The translations under genes were made by a program, and so were the position numbers. Of a stretch of DNA of 64,000 bases, positions 51,551-61,575 are shown in pieces (positions within the stretch are counted from its first letter, which is position 1; each line of letters opens with the position of its first letter). This DNA comes from 43-108 sp001915545 (GTDB lineage Bacteria > Bacteroidota > Bacteroidia > Bacteroidales > Bacteroidaceae). The notes under the pieces are model-generated. The model had not been told where the DNA came from. It saw only the letters and a program-made list of their open reading frames with translations, and did no database searches. The stretch is from the NCBI GenBank assembly GCA_902491215.1, contig CABUGV010000005.1, forward strand, positions 1 through 64,000. The letters run 5' to 3'.

Positions 51551-52969
51551 TCAAATCTGCGCAGCGTTGAACATGTATGTATATATGGTCGAACAGAGTC
51601 CGACAACCATAAGTGCAAGTGTACAAAGAAGAAGGCTCCAGCGCATCGGACGACGGCAACGGAAATGCTGCAGAGGTTCGTCGGACGGCGAGATGTATAT
51701 GGCCTTCACAATAAGCATGTAGTAGTAGAGCGACACAACCGTGTTGATGAGCGCGATAAACACAACAATCCAGTGGCCGGCCTTAAATGCAGCCGCAAAT
51801 ACGAAGAACTTCGAGAAGAAGCCTGCGAACGGCGGTATACCGGCAAGCGAGAAGAGAGCTATCGTCATCACGAACGAAAGCTTAGGATTGGTTGAATAGA
51901 GCGCACGGCATGTATCCATGGTGACAGGTGCCTGAGTCTTTGCCTCAATGGCTGTTATGGCACCGAAGATGGCCATGTTGGCGAATACATATACGAACAC
52001 GTAGTACACGAGCGATGCCATTCCCTGAGACGATGGATTGAGTGCGGCAAGCACAATATATCCAGCCTGTGAAATACTGCTGTATGCCATGAATCGCTTG
52101 AGGTCGTGCTGAAGTATTGCAAAGAGGTTGGCAACCGTGATAGATGCAACAATCAGAATGCTGAGCACAAGGCTGTATTCGTCGGCCATTGGAAAAAACA
52201 CGTGCTTGAGCACTATGACTAGTGTAAATGCTGCGGCACCCTTTGATACTACAGAAAGGTATGCACTTACTGGAGTAGGCGCACCCTGGTATACGTCAGG
52301 TGTCCATGCGTGGAACGGCACAAGGCTTAGCTTGAATCCGAGTCCGGCAAGGAAGAGCACCATCGCCATAATTTGCAGAGGCGATGCAGTCAGCATCTGA
52401 TGCATGTCGGCAAAATAGGTCGTTCCGCATGTTGCAAAAAGAAACGACACACCATAGAGCATCATGGCCGAAGAGAACATGGAGTTGAGAATGAACTTGG
52501 CTCCTGCTTCAGCGCTGGTGTGGCGAAACTTGTCGAAAGCTGCAAGACATGCCAATGGAATGCTGGCAAGCTCGAGACCTACGTAGAGCATCATCATGCT
52601 TCCGGCGCTGACCATGAAATAAGCTCCGAGAAGAGTTGTCATAATTATAATATAGAACTCACCGGCGCGTTCGCGCATATCGTCGCGCGAAAGCCATGCA
52701 CCTGTCTGCATGAACACGATGAGCGAAGCCAATGTAAGTACTGTCTTAATCACCGATGTGATAGGCGAAGAATAGTACATTCCTCCGAATGCCTGTCCCT
52801 CGAAAGGTATGGCACTTACCACCAGCGGCAGGAGCATGAACACACATGCCAGTCCCTGAAGAAGACGGTAGCGCGGACGCTTGATGGCTATGTCGGCCAC
52901 GAGCACCACGATTATCGCCACAAGCAGGCTTATCTCTGCCCGCAGATTATATAAAACTGATATATCCAT
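51551..52969 (-). CDS. nuoN: NADH-quinone oxidoreductase subunit N
   Basis: A 472-residue antiporter-like subunit of the complex I membrane arm with about 14 helices. The conserved Glu in MLYVGLELASIPLACLAAF, the broken-helix Lys region FKLSLVPFHAWTPDVYQGAP and KGAAAFTLVIVLKHVF are the proton-channel residues of the family. It is the last gene of the nuo operon, 50 bases after nuoM, and ends at a terminator. Confidence 0.95.
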   Translation of the reverse strand: MDISVLYNLRAEISLLVAIIVVLVADIAIKRPRYRLLQGLACVFMLLPLVVSAIPFEGQAFGGMYYSSPITSVIKTVLTLASLIVFMQTGAWLSRDDMRERAGEFYIIIMTTLLGAYFMVSAGSMMMLYVGLELASIPLACLAAFDKFRHTSAEAGAKFILNSMFSSAMMLYGVSFLFATCGTTYFADMHQMLTASPLQIMAMVLFLAGLGFKLSLVPFHAWTPDVYQGAPTPVSAYLSVVSKGAAAFTLVIVLKHVFFPMADEYSLVLSILIVASITVANLFAILQHDLKRFMAYSSISQAGYIVLAALNPSSQGMASLVYYVFVYVFANMAIFGAITAIEAKTQAPVTMDTCRALYSTNPKLSFVMTIALFSLAGIPPFAGFFSKFFVFAAAFKAGHWIVVFIALINTVVSLYYYMLIVKAIYISPSDEPLQHFRCRRPMRWSLLLCTLALMVVGLCSTIYTYMFNAAQI

Positions 52970-53019
52970 AATCGATTTTGTTATATTGTCGGTTTATTGA
53001 TGGACTTGTACAGCGGATG

Positions 53020-54501
53020 TCACCGCATAATGTGCGAAATGACAGGTTCTACGCCTCCGCTGATGATGTTGCTGAACCAGAACGGAGCAAATCCTATTGC
53101 CGCGATGGAAATGACCAGACAGATGACAGCCATTCGCTCGTCCCAGCGTGCATCGGTGAGCTTGAGGTGCTCAGGGTCAGTGCATGTTCCATAGAGTATT
53201 CGGCCTACAACACGCAGGATGTAGACAGCTGTTATGACGATGCTCGATGCTGCCACTATGGTGCATACGCGATGGAAAGTGTCGGCGTTCTGGAACGAAC
53301 CTACAAACACAGTCATCTCTGCAACGAATCCGCTGAAACCAGGAAGTCCGAGGTTGGCAAGACCGGCAACAACGTAACCGGCTGAAAGGAACGGCATGAT
53401 GCGCATGAGTCCGCGCAGACGGCGGATATCACGTGTATGCGTACGCCCGTATATCATACCGATGAGGGCGAAGAAGAGAGCCGTGGTAAGACCGTGGCTG
53501 AGCATCTGGAGCACACCACCGGTAGCACTGACGCGTGTACCCATAAGCAAAGCGAAGAGCACGAGTCCGCAGTGGCTCACCGAAGAGTAAGCATTGATAT
53601 ACTTGAGGTCGGTCTGAACGACAGCTCCAAACGCACCGTATACGACAGAAATTGTTGTGAGCACAAGGAAGAAGTCTCCCCAGATGTCAAGTCCCTCAGG
53701 CATGAGATACATAGCTATGCGGAAACATCCGTAACCACCAAGTTTCATGAGCACACCGGCATGAAGCATAGACACTGCTGTAGGTGCCGAAGCATGACCG
53801 TCAGGGCTCCATGTATGGAATGGGAAGAGAGCACCGAGCACTCCGAAGCCGACAAATACAAGCGGGAAGAAAATACGCTGAAGGTGCACCGGTATGGTGT
53901 GCTGCGCAATCTCCTGCACGTTCATAGTCGTTGCTCCCGCACCGTAGTATATTCCAAGTATACCGATGAGAAGGAGAGCAGAACCACCCATGAGCATGAG
54001 CGTAAGTTTCATGGCTGCATATTCCTTGCGTCCGCTACCCCACACACCGATAAGAAGGAACATAGGGATGAGTGCAACCTCGTAGAACATGAACATGGTG
54101 AAGAGGTCGGTCGAGATGAAGAATCCAAACACACCAACGCTCAGGAGGGTGAACCACATGAAATATTCCTTAGTGAGCGGCTGAAGTCTCCACGAAGCAA
54201 AAGTACCAGTAAATACAATCATTGAGCTGAGCAGCAGCATGACGAGCGAAATGCCGTCGATTCCGACAGAGCAGCATATATTCATTGGGGCGTACCACAC
54301 GAAACTGTCGACGAAAAGCATCTCGTCAGTGATTCCTGCACGGCGCATGCCCAAAAACTCTACAACAACATAGATCGACAGCACCAGCAGAGCTGACGAA
54401 CCAGTCACCATAACTCCCCTGACCTGATTGACATTTCTCGCGGCCCAAAGTCCGAGAAGCATCAGCAAGGGTATCAGAACGAAAATGCCTAGTATATTCA
54501 T
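53020..54501 (-). CDS. nuoM: NADH-quinone oxidoreductase subunit M
   Basis: A 493-residue antiporter-like membrane subunit. Key charged residues are in MFYEVALIPMFLLIGVWG (Glu) and ALFPFHTWSPDGHASAPT, plus LMKLGGYGCFRIAMYL (Lys). The start overlaps the nuoL stop by 4 bases (ATGA), indicating translational coupling. Confidence 0.96.
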   Translation of the reverse strand: MNILGIFVLIPLLMLLGLWAARNVNQVRGVMVTGSSALLVLSIYVVVEFLGMRRAGITDEMLFVDSFVWYAPMNICCSVGIDGISLVMLLLSSMIVFTGTFASWRLQPLTKEYFMWFTLLSVGVFGFFISTDLFTMFMFYEVALIPMFLLIGVWGSGRKEYAAMKLTLMLMGGSALLLIGILGIYYGAGATTMNVQEIAQHTIPVHLQRIFFPLVFVGFGVLGALFPFHTWSPDGHASAPTAVSMLHAGVLMKLGGYGCFRIAMYLMPEGLDIWGDFFLVLTTISVVYGAFGAVVQTDLKYINAYSSVSHCGLVLFALLMGTRVSATGGVLQMLSHGLTTALFFALIGMIYGRTHTRDIRRLRGLMRIMPFLSAGYVVAGLANLGLPGFSGFVAEMTVFVGSFQNADTFHRVCTIVAASSIVITAVYILRVVGRILYGTCTDPEHLKLTDARWDERMAVICLVISIAAIGFAPFWFSNIISGGVEPVISHIMR

Positions 54502-56390
54502 AAGAAGAACAGAGTTATTAATGTCAAAATGATTATACCTCCGAGGAAGTACAGAGTGTAGGTCTGAACTCTACCGTTCTGCAGAGGCTGTATGCTCTCA
54601 CCCGCTGCATTGGCACACCAGGCAAGGAAATTCATGAATTGGTCTATGACATGGCGGTCAAACCACGCGATTGGTGTGGAAACGCAACGGAAGATAATCT
54701 TCTTTGTCACAAACATCCATACCTCATCCATATAGAAGCGCTTGTAGGCCGCACGATGGAGCTTGCTGAAACGGCGTCCGAGCATATCGGCAACCGGCTG
54801 ATTGGAACGTCCGTACATCCACACAGCAAGCAGTATGGCAACAACTGCCACTACAACGCTGGTACATGCCACCTGCATTTCCATCTCAGTGTCGAAGCTC
54901 TGTCCGTCGGCCGAAACAAAATGGCCGAAAGGAATGAATCCGGCAACAATAGTTACAAGAGCAAGGAATACGAGCGGGAAAGTCATTGTGACAGGCGCCT
55001 CGTGAGGCACGTGCTCGGCATGAAGTTCCTTGTTCTCATGTCCGAAGAATATGTTGCAGTAGAGACGGAACATATAGAAAGCCGTCATTCCGGCAATGGC
55101 AGTCATAATCCAGCCCATGACAGGACTGAAGGCAAAACATGCCGCGAGAATTTCGTCCTTTGAGAAGAATCCTGAGAACGGAGGTATACCCGATATGGCA
55201 AGACATGCTATGAAGAATGTGATGCTTGTTACAGGCATATATTTGTGCAGGCCTCCCATTGAAGACATCTCGTTGCTGTGTACTGCATGTATGATACATC
55301 CGGCACCGAGGAAGAGAAGAGCCTTGAACATGGCGTGTGTGAAGAGGTGGAACATTGAGGCCATGTAGCCGAGTCCGCCAGCTTCAGGTACATCAGATGC
55401 GCATACGCCGAGCGATACCATCATGAAGCCAATCTGAGAAATGGTTGAGAAGGCAAGCACACGCTTGATGTCGCTCTGCGCACAAGCTACGGAAGCAGCA
55501 TAGAACGCTGTGAACGCGCCCACGTAAGCAACCCAATGGAGCACATCGGGAGCATAGGCGATGAAGAGCGGGAACATGCGTGCAACGAGGTATACACCGG
55601 CAACAACCATTGTGGCGGCATGGATAAGCGCCGACACCGGAGTCGGACCCTCCATTGCATCAGGAAGCCAGATGTGGAGAGGGAACATGGCACTCTTGCC
55701 GGCACCGCCGACAAACATAAGACCGAGCGCCCAAGGAAGAATCATGGCAGCCTGTGCCAGACGGCTCTCTTCCGGAGTGAACGAGAATGTTCCTGCATAA
55801 TAGCCGTAGAGAAGTATACCTACAAGGAAACCGAAGTCGGCAAAACGCGTAACGATAAATGCCTTCTTTGAAGCGAGTATAGCCTCAGGCTTGGTGTAAT
55901 AGAATCCGATGAGGAGGTAAGAAGAAACTCCCACGAGCTCCCAAAATACATACATCTGGAAGATGTTGGTTGCTACCACAAGTCCAAGCATTGAGAATGT
56001 GAAAAGCGAAAGGAAAGCATAGTAGCGCTGAAAACCGCGCTCGCCCTTCATGTATCCGAAAGAATAGATGTGCACCATCAGCGACACTGTAGAGATAACG
56101 ATGAGCATCATTACAGATATAGGGTCGAGCATGATGCCCATGTCGATGTGCAGGTCGGATGTGAACGGCAGCCACTGGAAGTCCATCGGAACTACCGTCG
56201 GATAAAGGCCTGCCTCGTTTCTGCCTGCAGAAAAATAGCTGAAGGCGGTGAAATAGCTCACCAGAGCCACGAGCGCAAGCGATATGGTGCCGATTATGCC
56301 CGCCAAGCGGTGAGACATTTTCATACCGGCCAGTGCCAATATAAGAAAGCTCAGGAAAGGCAGGACTAGAATTAATATTGTATATTCCAT
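54498..56390 (-). CDS. nuoL: NADH-quinone oxidoreductase subunit L
   Basis: A 630-residue subunit at the distal end of the membrane arm. It includes the Glu region FQMYVFWELVGVSSYLLIG, KSAMFPLHIWLPDAMEGPTP with conserved Lys and His, and a C-terminal extension with the lateral helix and a last transmembrane segment (YFLGGIIILTLITLFFL). Length fits NuoL. It lies 26 bases after nuoK. Confidence 0.96.
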   Translation of the reverse strand: MEYTILILVLPFLSFLILALAGMKMSHRLAGIIGTISLALVALVSYFTAFSYFSAGRNEAGLYPTVVPMDFQWLPFTSDLHIDMGIMLDPISVMMLIVISTVSLMVHIYSFGYMKGERGFQRYYAFLSLFTFSMLGLVVATNIFQMYVFWELVGVSSYLLIGFYYTKPEAILASKKAFIVTRFADFGFLVGILLYGYYAGTFSFTPEESRLAQAAMILPWALGLMFVGGAGKSAMFPLHIWLPDAMEGPTPVSALIHAATMVVAGVYLVARMFPLFIAYAPDVLHWVAYVGAFTAFYAASVACAQSDIKRVLAFSTISQIGFMMVSLGVCASDVPEAGGLGYMASMFHLFTHAMFKALLFLGAGCIIHAVHSNEMSSMGGLHKYMPVTSITFFIACLAISGIPPFSGFFSKDEILAACFAFSPVMGWIMTAIAGMTAFYMFRLYCNIFFGHENKELHAEHVPHEAPVTMTFPLVFLALVTIVAGFIPFGHFVSADGQSFDTEMEMQVACTSVVVAVVAILLAVWMYGRSNQPVADMLGRRFSKLHRAAYKRFYMDEVWMFVTKKIIFRCVSTPIAWFDRHVIDQFMNFLAWCANAAGESIQPLQNGRVQTYTLYFLGGIIILTLITLFFL

Positions 56391-56416
56391 AGAAAAATCG
56401 TGATAATGTGTTTATA

Positions 56417-56734
56417 TTAACCCTTCATATCTGATATGTCGTCTGTGACGATGTGACGCAGATTGCGATAGACATTAATAATTATGGCTATGGCAACAGC
56501 AGTCTCCGCAGCGGCAATGGCAATGCCGAAGAGGCTGAAGAAATGTCCCTCAAGATGTTCAGGATAGATATAACGATTGAACACAGCGAAATTGATGTTT
56601 GTAGCATTGAGCATGAGCTCTACTGATATCAGCAGTGCGAGCAGGTTCTTGCGTGTGAAGAATCCGTAGACTCCGCAGAACATCATGACCGTACTGATGA
56701 CAAGATAATGTACGACGTGTATTTCCAGTTCCAT
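56417..56734 (-). CDS. nuoK: NADH-quinone oxidoreductase subunit K
   Basis: A 105-residue, three-helix subunit. The two proton-path Glu residues are in LLALLISVELMLNATNINF and AIAAAETAVAIAIIINVYR. It starts 2 bases after nuoJ. Confidence 0.96.
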   Translation of the reverse strand: MELEIHVVHYLVISTVMMFCGVYGFFTRKNLLALLISVELMLNATNINFAVFNRYIYPEHLEGHFFSLFGIAIAAAETAVAIAIIINVYRNLRHIVTDDISDMKG

Positions 56735-56736
56735 AA

Positions 56737-57270
56737 TTATTTCTCCTTTGTTTGTTTCTTATCTTTTCGGGCTATCATTATCGCACCAATCATGCACGAC
56801 AGAAGCAGAACTCCAATGACCTCAAACGGAAGTACAAACTGATACTTGCCTGTTCCGACAAGGGCATGACCGATTTCCTTTGTAGGAAGCTCTACGCCCT
56901 GCGGTATCGTATTTACGACGAAACCGTTAGTAACTATGAGGAACAATACAAGCGCAGCGCCCGCAATGGTCGTCAGCAGCACACAGAACAGCTTTGAACG
57001 GCTGATGTGGTACTTCATGTTGCGGTCAGACTTTGTCAGAAGTATTGAAAACACATACAGAACGACGATACCTCCGGCGTAGACCATCAGCTGAACGGCG
57101 CTGAGATAGTTGTAGCCAAGAAGTCCGTAGATGACACCAGTACCAAAAAGCACAAACAGCAGATACGTTGCCGAGTGCAGAATCTTTCCGGCCGTAACGG
57201 CCATGACGGAGCAGAAAAGTATTCCTGCGCCCACCACGTAGAAGAATATTTCCTGAAGTGATAATTCCAT
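56737..57270 (-). CDS. nuoJ: NADH-quinone oxidoreductase subunit J
   Basis: A 177-residue, five-helix membrane subunit. HSATYLLFVLFGTGVIYGLL and AVQLMVYAGGIVVLYVFSI (the pi-bulge helix) are typical. It is 4 bases after nuoI and 2 bases before nuoK. The C-terminus ends with a lysine-rich tail (MIARKDKKQTKEK). Confidence 0.95.
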   Translation of the reverse strand: MELSLQEIFFYVVGAGILFCSVMAVTAGKILHSATYLLFVLFGTGVIYGLLGYNYLSAVQLMVYAGGIVVLYVFSILLTKSDRNMKYHISRSKLFCVLLTTIAGAALVLFLIVTNGFVVNTIPQGVELPTKEIGHALVGTGKYQFVLPFEVIGVLLLSCMIGAIMIARKDKKQTKEK

Positions 57271-57274
57271 AATA

Positions 57275-57745
57275 CTAATTATTAGCGAGTGAAGATCCTT
57301 CGTGGTTCAGTGTCAGCAGCAGCTTGTCCTTCTCGAACACGGCATTCTCGAAATCATTGGTGAATCCGATGGCGTGATGAGGGCAAACATTGACGCAGAG
57401 TTCGCAGAACATGCATGAACCAAGATTATACTCATATTTCAACAAAACCTTTTTCTTCTTTCCGTCCTCGCCTTCGCGCATCTCGCTCTGTATGCGGATG
57501 GTTCCGTTGGGACAATTCATCTGACACAGACCGCATGCCACGCAGTTGTGATGGTTTGACTCATCGTGAAACATCACAAGCTTGGCGCGGTGGCGCTCAG
57601 GTATATGAAGAGTCGTATGACGATTCTCCGGATACTGCTCGGTGACATTCTTCTGCAGGAACACCTTCATAGAAGTGCGCATACCAATCAGAAGACTCTT
57701 TATGCCGGAAGCATATCCCTCAAAATATTCCTTTATACTGCTCAT
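57275..57745 (-). CDS. nuoI: NADH-quinone oxidoreductase subunit I
   Basis: A 156-residue Fe-S subunit from the ATG at 57745 (MSSIKEYFEGY); a GTG four codons upstream is less likely. It carries clusters N6a and N6b: CVACGLCQMNCP and CMFCELCVNVCP are the two 4Fe-4S motifs. It passes electrons towards NuoB. The start lies 12 bases after nuoH. Confidence 0.95.
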   Translation of the reverse strand: MSSIKEYFEGYASGIKSLLIGMRTSMKVFLQKNVTEQYPENRHTTLHIPERHRAKLVMFHDESNHHNCVACGLCQMNCPNGTIRIQSEMREGEDGKKKKVLLKYEYNLGSCMFCELCVNVCPHHAIGFTNDFENAVFEKDKLLLTLNHEGSSLANN

Positions 57746-57757
57746 TTGTAAATACAC

Positions 57758-58858
57758 TTAAAATACTAAACCGAAAACCTTGCACAGCGTCATTACGAGA
57801 AGAACCAGCAGGGACGCAGGCATGAGGTATTTCCACTCCAATATAAGAACCTGGTCGATTCGCAGACGCGGGAACGTCCAGCGGATCCACATCAGCAGGA
57901 AGACTACGAAGAAGGTCTTGCCCATGAACCAGATGAAACCTGGGATGTAGTCCATGACCGCATTGAAGCCGTCGAGACCTGCAATGTGCAGAGGCATCCA
58001 TCCGCCAAGGAAGAGGGTCACGGCAATTCCTGAAGTGATGAACAGGTTCAGATACTCTGCCAGATAGAAGAAACCGAAGTGCATACCAGAATATTCGGTA
58101 TGATAACCGGCAGTAAGTTCCTGTTCAGCCTCGGCAAGGTCGAAAGGTGCACGGTTGGCCTCGGCGTTACCAGCAATGAGATAGATGATGAAAGCGGCTA
58201 TTGCCGGTATGTGGCCCTTGAAGATGTTCCATCCGTCGGCCTGATAACCTACAATCGACTGTATGTCCATTGTTCCGGTGAGCACAACCATTGTGAGCAC
58301 GCTTATACCGATGGAAAGTTCGTAGCTGATAATCATGGCACCACTTCTGACAGCACCGATGAGAGTATACTTGCTGTTACTGCTCCATCCGGCAAGCAGG
58401 ATACCCAGCACACCGATTGAAGAAACAGCAAGAACAAAGAATATACCTATGTCCATGTGGATAATCTCACCACCCTTGTTCCACGGCAGACAAGAGAATG
58501 TCAGAATGGAAGCCAGGATAACGAGAAACGGAGCAAGATTGTAGAGAAACTTGTCGGAATTCTTAAGTGAGATGATTTCCTTTGTCAGAATCTTCAATAC
58601 GTCGGCAGGCACCTGAAGGAGTCCGCCTTTTCCTCCTACGCGGTTAGGACCGATACGGCACTGGAATGCGGCGCAGACCTTGCGCTCCATGTATATAAGT
58701 ATGACAGCCATGACTGCATACATAATCATGATGAACACTCCAACGACGATACCTTCCAATGTCAGTGCCAGCCATTGCGGCATGACGCTGCACAACCACT
58801 CGTGCACGCGAAGCAGCAAAGGCTGAATGTTATAATAATCCAAATATGGTTGATTCAT
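57758..58858 (-). CDS. nuoH: NADH-quinone oxidoreductase subunit H
   Basis: A 366-residue membrane subunit that forms the quinone chamber with NuoB and NuoD. Family marks: YMERKVCAAFQCRIGPNRVG, GWSSNSKYTLIGAVRSGAMI, FDLAEAEQELTAGYHTEYSG with the conserved acidic loop, and IRWTFPRLRIDQVL. Start at the ATG at 58858, 28 bases after nuoCD. Confidence 0.96.
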   Translation of the reverse strand: MNQPYLDYYNIQPLLLRVHEWLCSVMPQWLALTLEGIVVGVFIMIMYAVMAVILIYMERKVCAAFQCRIGPNRVGGKGGLLQVPADVLKILTKEIISLKNSDKFLYNLAPFLVILASILTFSCLPWNKGGEIIHMDIGIFFVLAVSSIGVLGILLAGWSSNSKYTLIGAVRSGAMIISYELSIGISVLTMVVLTGTMDIQSIVGYQADGWNIFKGHIPAIAAFIIYLIAGNAEANRAPFDLAEAEQELTAGYHTEYSGMHFGFFYLAEYLNLFITSGIAVTLFLGGWMPLHIAGLDGFNAVMDYIPGFIWFMGKTFFVVFLLMWIRWTFPRLRIDQVLILEWKYLMPASLLVLLVMTLCKVFGLVF

Positions 58859-58886
58859 ATCGTTATCTGTGAATATGGGTTGAACA

Positions 58887-60506
58887 TTATCTGTCTATAT
58901 CAGGGATGACAAAGTCGAGCGTACCGCCTATGGCAATGAGGTCGGCCAGCTTCTGTCCGCGGCAAACGGTATCCATTGTGTGTACGAGAGGCATACCGGT
59001 AGAACGGTAGTGCAGACGGTAAGGACACTTGTCGCCATGGCTCTCTATCATCACGTCGAACTCGCCTCGGCTGGTCTCCACTGAAGCAGAGAAATTGCCT
59101 TCAGGAAGCTTGATGATAGGCTTGGTCTTCACCTTGAACTCACCCTCAGGAATATTGTCGATGAGCTGTTCAATGATGTGGCACGACTCAAGAATCTCGT
59201 CCATACGCACCATGTAGCGTGCAAAGGAGTCGCCCTCGGTACGGGTGATTTCCTTAAACTCCACCTTGTCGTAGAGTGCATACGGATGGTGCTTGCGCAC
59301 GTCGTTCGACCATCCCGAAGCACGTCCTGTACCTCCGGTTGCACCGAGCGAGATGGCATCCTCGCGGCTGAGCACACCTACGCCCTTGAGACGAGTCTGT
59401 GCGATGACGTTTCCGGTGAATATGTTGTGATAATCAGGAAGCACGCTGTAGAGATGCTTGATGAACTCCTTCACCTTCTTGCAGAAGTCAGGCTGAATGT
59501 CGGCCTGCACGCCTCCGATCATGTTGTAGTTCTGAATGAGTCGGCCACCGGTTGTTTCCTCGAAAATGTCGAGAATCATCTCGCGTTCGCGGAATCCGTA
59601 GAAGAACGGTGTCAGACCACCCATATCCATAACGAGGCAAGAATAGAAAAGCAGGTGGGAATCGATACGCTGAAGCTCATCCATGATTGTACGGATGTAC
59701 TGCGCGCGTTCTGAAATTTCTATGCCTGCGGCCTTCTCAATACACATGCAGAGTGCATGGCGGTTCTGATGGGCGCTGAGGTAGTCGAGACGGTCGGTGA
59801 GTGCAAGAGTCTGCGGATAAGTGAGGCTCTCGTTCATCTTCTCGATACCACGGTGTATGTATCCCAAAATCGGGTCAATCTTGCGGATGTTTTCACCGTC
59901 GAGCGAGGTACGCATACGGAGCACACCGTGGGTTGACGGGTGCTGAGGTCCGATGTTTACAACAAACTCGCTCTTACCGAACACAGTATTCTCATGCTCA
60001 TCTATCGTACCGTCGGGGTTCATGAAATACTCCTCAGTAACATCGGCATTCTCCTCGTTCTCCATGTTGAGCGGATTTGAGTTCATGTCGTAATCCTTAC
60101 GGAGCGGATAACCCACCCAATCCTCGCGCAGGAAAATACGGCGCATGTCAGGATTGTTGAGGAAACGTATTCCGAAGAAGTCATAAACCTCGCGTTCCTT
60201 TATTTCGGCAGTCTTCCACAAATCGCACACGCTAGGCAGAAAAGCCTGGTCGCGGTCAGATGTGGCAGTTTTGAGCACAATGCGCGAATAAGTCACGCTC
60301 GATTCCAGATAGTAGAGTGCGCCAAGGCTCTCTCCCCAGTCCATGCCGACAATGTCGCGGAGGAAGTCCATAGGTTCCTCGCTGTCGTGGCGCAGCATCT
60401 CTGCCGCACGGCGGAAGTCCTGCGGAGACAATTCAACTATTCTCTCGCCGTTCTCAGACACAACGGCCTGCGGAAAGGCTTTCAATATCTTTTCAATCTG
60501 TTCCAT
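58887..60506 (-). CDS. nuoCD: Fused NADH-quinone oxidoreductase subunits C and D
   Basis: A 539-residue fusion. Residues 1-150 are NuoC (30-kDa type: EIKEREVYDFFGIRFLNNPD, LREDWVGYPLRKDYD); residues about 175-539 are NuoD (49-kDa type: VVNIGPQHPSTHGVLRM with the quinone-site His, GYIHRGIEKMNESLTYPQTL, GVLSREDAISLGATGGTGRA, and the C-terminal DFVIPDIDR). The catalytic quinone-binding His and Asp region are intact. The fusion occurs in several bacterial groups. It lies 3 bases after nuoB. Confidence 0.96.
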   Translation of the reverse strand: MEQIEKILKAFPQAVVSENGERIVELSPQDFRRAAEMLRHDSEEPMDFLRDIVGMDWGESLGALYYLESSVTYSRIVLKTATSDRDQAFLPSVCDLWKTAEIKEREVYDFFGIRFLNNPDMRRIFLREDWVGYPLRKDYDMNSNPLNMENEENADVTEEYFMNPDGTIDEHENTVFGKSEFVVNIGPQHPSTHGVLRMRTSLDGENIRKIDPILGYIHRGIEKMNESLTYPQTLALTDRLDYLSAHQNRHALCMCIEKAAGIEISERAQYIRTIMDELQRIDSHLLFYSCLVMDMGGLTPFFYGFREREMILDIFEETTGGRLIQNYNMIGGVQADIQPDFCKKVKEFIKHLYSVLPDYHNIFTGNVIAQTRLKGVGVLSREDAISLGATGGTGRASGWSNDVRKHHPYALYDKVEFKEITRTEGDSFARYMVRMDEILESCHIIEQLIDNIPEGEFKVKTKPIIKLPEGNFSASVETSRGEFDVMIESHGDKCPYRLHYRSTGMPLVHTMDTVCRGQKLADLIAIGGTLDFVIPDIDR

Positions 60507-60509
60507 TGA

Positions 60510-61106
60510 TCATTCGTTTTCGTTATCAGGTCTTTTCTCCTTCCTGTTGACGCCTCCGAGGAACTTTTCAACCTTTATTTTCCTCTGAAGCTGCATCATG
60601 CCGTAATAGAATGCTTCCGGACGCGGAGGGCATCCTGGAATGTACACATCGACCGGTATGATCTTGTCGATGCCGTTTACAACATGGTACGACTTGATGA
60701 AAGGACCTCCGGAAATGGTGCATCCGCCCACTGCAACAACATACTTCGGCTCGGCCATCTGGTCGTAAAGACGCTTAAGCACAGGAGCCATCTTATAGGT
60801 GATGGTACCGAGCACCATAATCATGTCGGCCTGACGCGGCGAGTTACGTGTAACCTCGAATCCGAAGCGGGCCATATCGTAGCGTGCAGCACCAAGAGCC
60901 ATGAACTCGATGGCACAGCAGCTGGTTCCGAACGTGAGCGACCACAGAGAGTTGCTGCGTCCCCAATCAATCAGTTCGTCGACAGTACCAAGGATTATTC
61001 CGGCGCCGTTCATGTTGAGCTCCTTGACCATGCGTTCAAGATAGTCGTTGTTCTTGAACTCGTCATACTCCATCGAACGTATCGATGTACGCTTCTTTAT
61101 ATCCAT
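60510..61106 (-). CDS. nuoB: NADH-quinone oxidoreductase subunit B
   Basis: A 198-residue subunit that binds cluster N2, the last cluster before quinone. The ligands are visible: FGTSCCAIEFMALGAARYD, VVAVGGCTISGGPF and VYIPGCPPRPEAFYYGMMQL. The start overlaps the nuoA stop by 10 bases. A charged C-terminal tail (KRPDNENE) ends it. Confidence 0.96.
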   Translation of the reverse strand: MDIKKRTSIRSMEYDEFKNNDYLERMVKELNMNGAGIILGTVDELIDWGRSNSLWSLTFGTSCCAIEFMALGAARYDMARFGFEVTRNSPRQADMIMVLGTITYKMAPVLKRLYDQMAEPKYVVAVGGCTISGGPFIKSYHVVNGIDKIIPVDVYIPGCPPRPEAFYYGMMQLQRKIKVEKFLGGVNRKEKRPDNENE

Positions 61107-61447
61107 TCCAACGCTCCTTTCTTCCAGGCATAAACAAGACCCAGAACCAAAATCAACAGGAAAAATCCGACGCTTACAAGAGCATAGATGCCGAGTTCAG
61201 CGGCAACGACTGCCCAAGGAAAGAGAAACACTGTCTCGATGTCGAACATCAGGAACAGGATAGCAAACAGATAATATCCCACACGGAACTGCACCCACGA
61301 CTGACCGCGAGTAGGTATTCCGCACTCGTAGGGCTCACCTTTCTGCTTGTTGTAAGAACGCGGAGCGACCAGTTTGGCAATGGTCATCGCGGCTACAACC
61401 AGCGCAACTGCTGTGAGCACCACAACTACTAGAAAATTAAAAAACAT
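61097..61447 (-). CDS. nuoA: NADH-quinone oxidoreductase subunit A
   Basis: A 116-residue, three-helix subunit and first gene of the nuo operon. KGEPYECGIPTRGQSWVQFR carries the conserved Cys loop, and YLFAILFLMFDIETVFLFPW the second helix with the conserved Asp-Glu. It overlaps nuoB by 10 bases. Confidence 0.96.
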   Translation of the reverse strand: MFFNFLVVVVLTAVALVVAAMTIAKLVAPRSYNKQKGEPYECGIPTRGQSWVQFRVGYYLFAILFLMFDIETVFLFPWAVVAAELGIYALVSVGFFLLILVLGLVYAWKKGALEWI

Positions 61448-61505
61448 ATATGAAAATATTATTTATTTGTTTATCGAACAATAAAAGACGTAGAACCAGA
61501 AAGAG

Positions 61506-61538
61506 CAAATAAAGATGTGCATTACGACAAGCGCCAAA
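61506..61538 (-). promoter_or_regulatory. Candidate nuo operon promoter
   Basis: On the minus strand TTTATTTG (plus 61506-61513, one mismatch to TAnnTTTG) and TTTG (61535-61538) are 21 bases apart, about 60 bases upstream of nuoA. Confidence 0.35.
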
Positions 61539-61575
61539 TAAAAAAACAATCCGGCTTGACTGCACATCAGACCGG

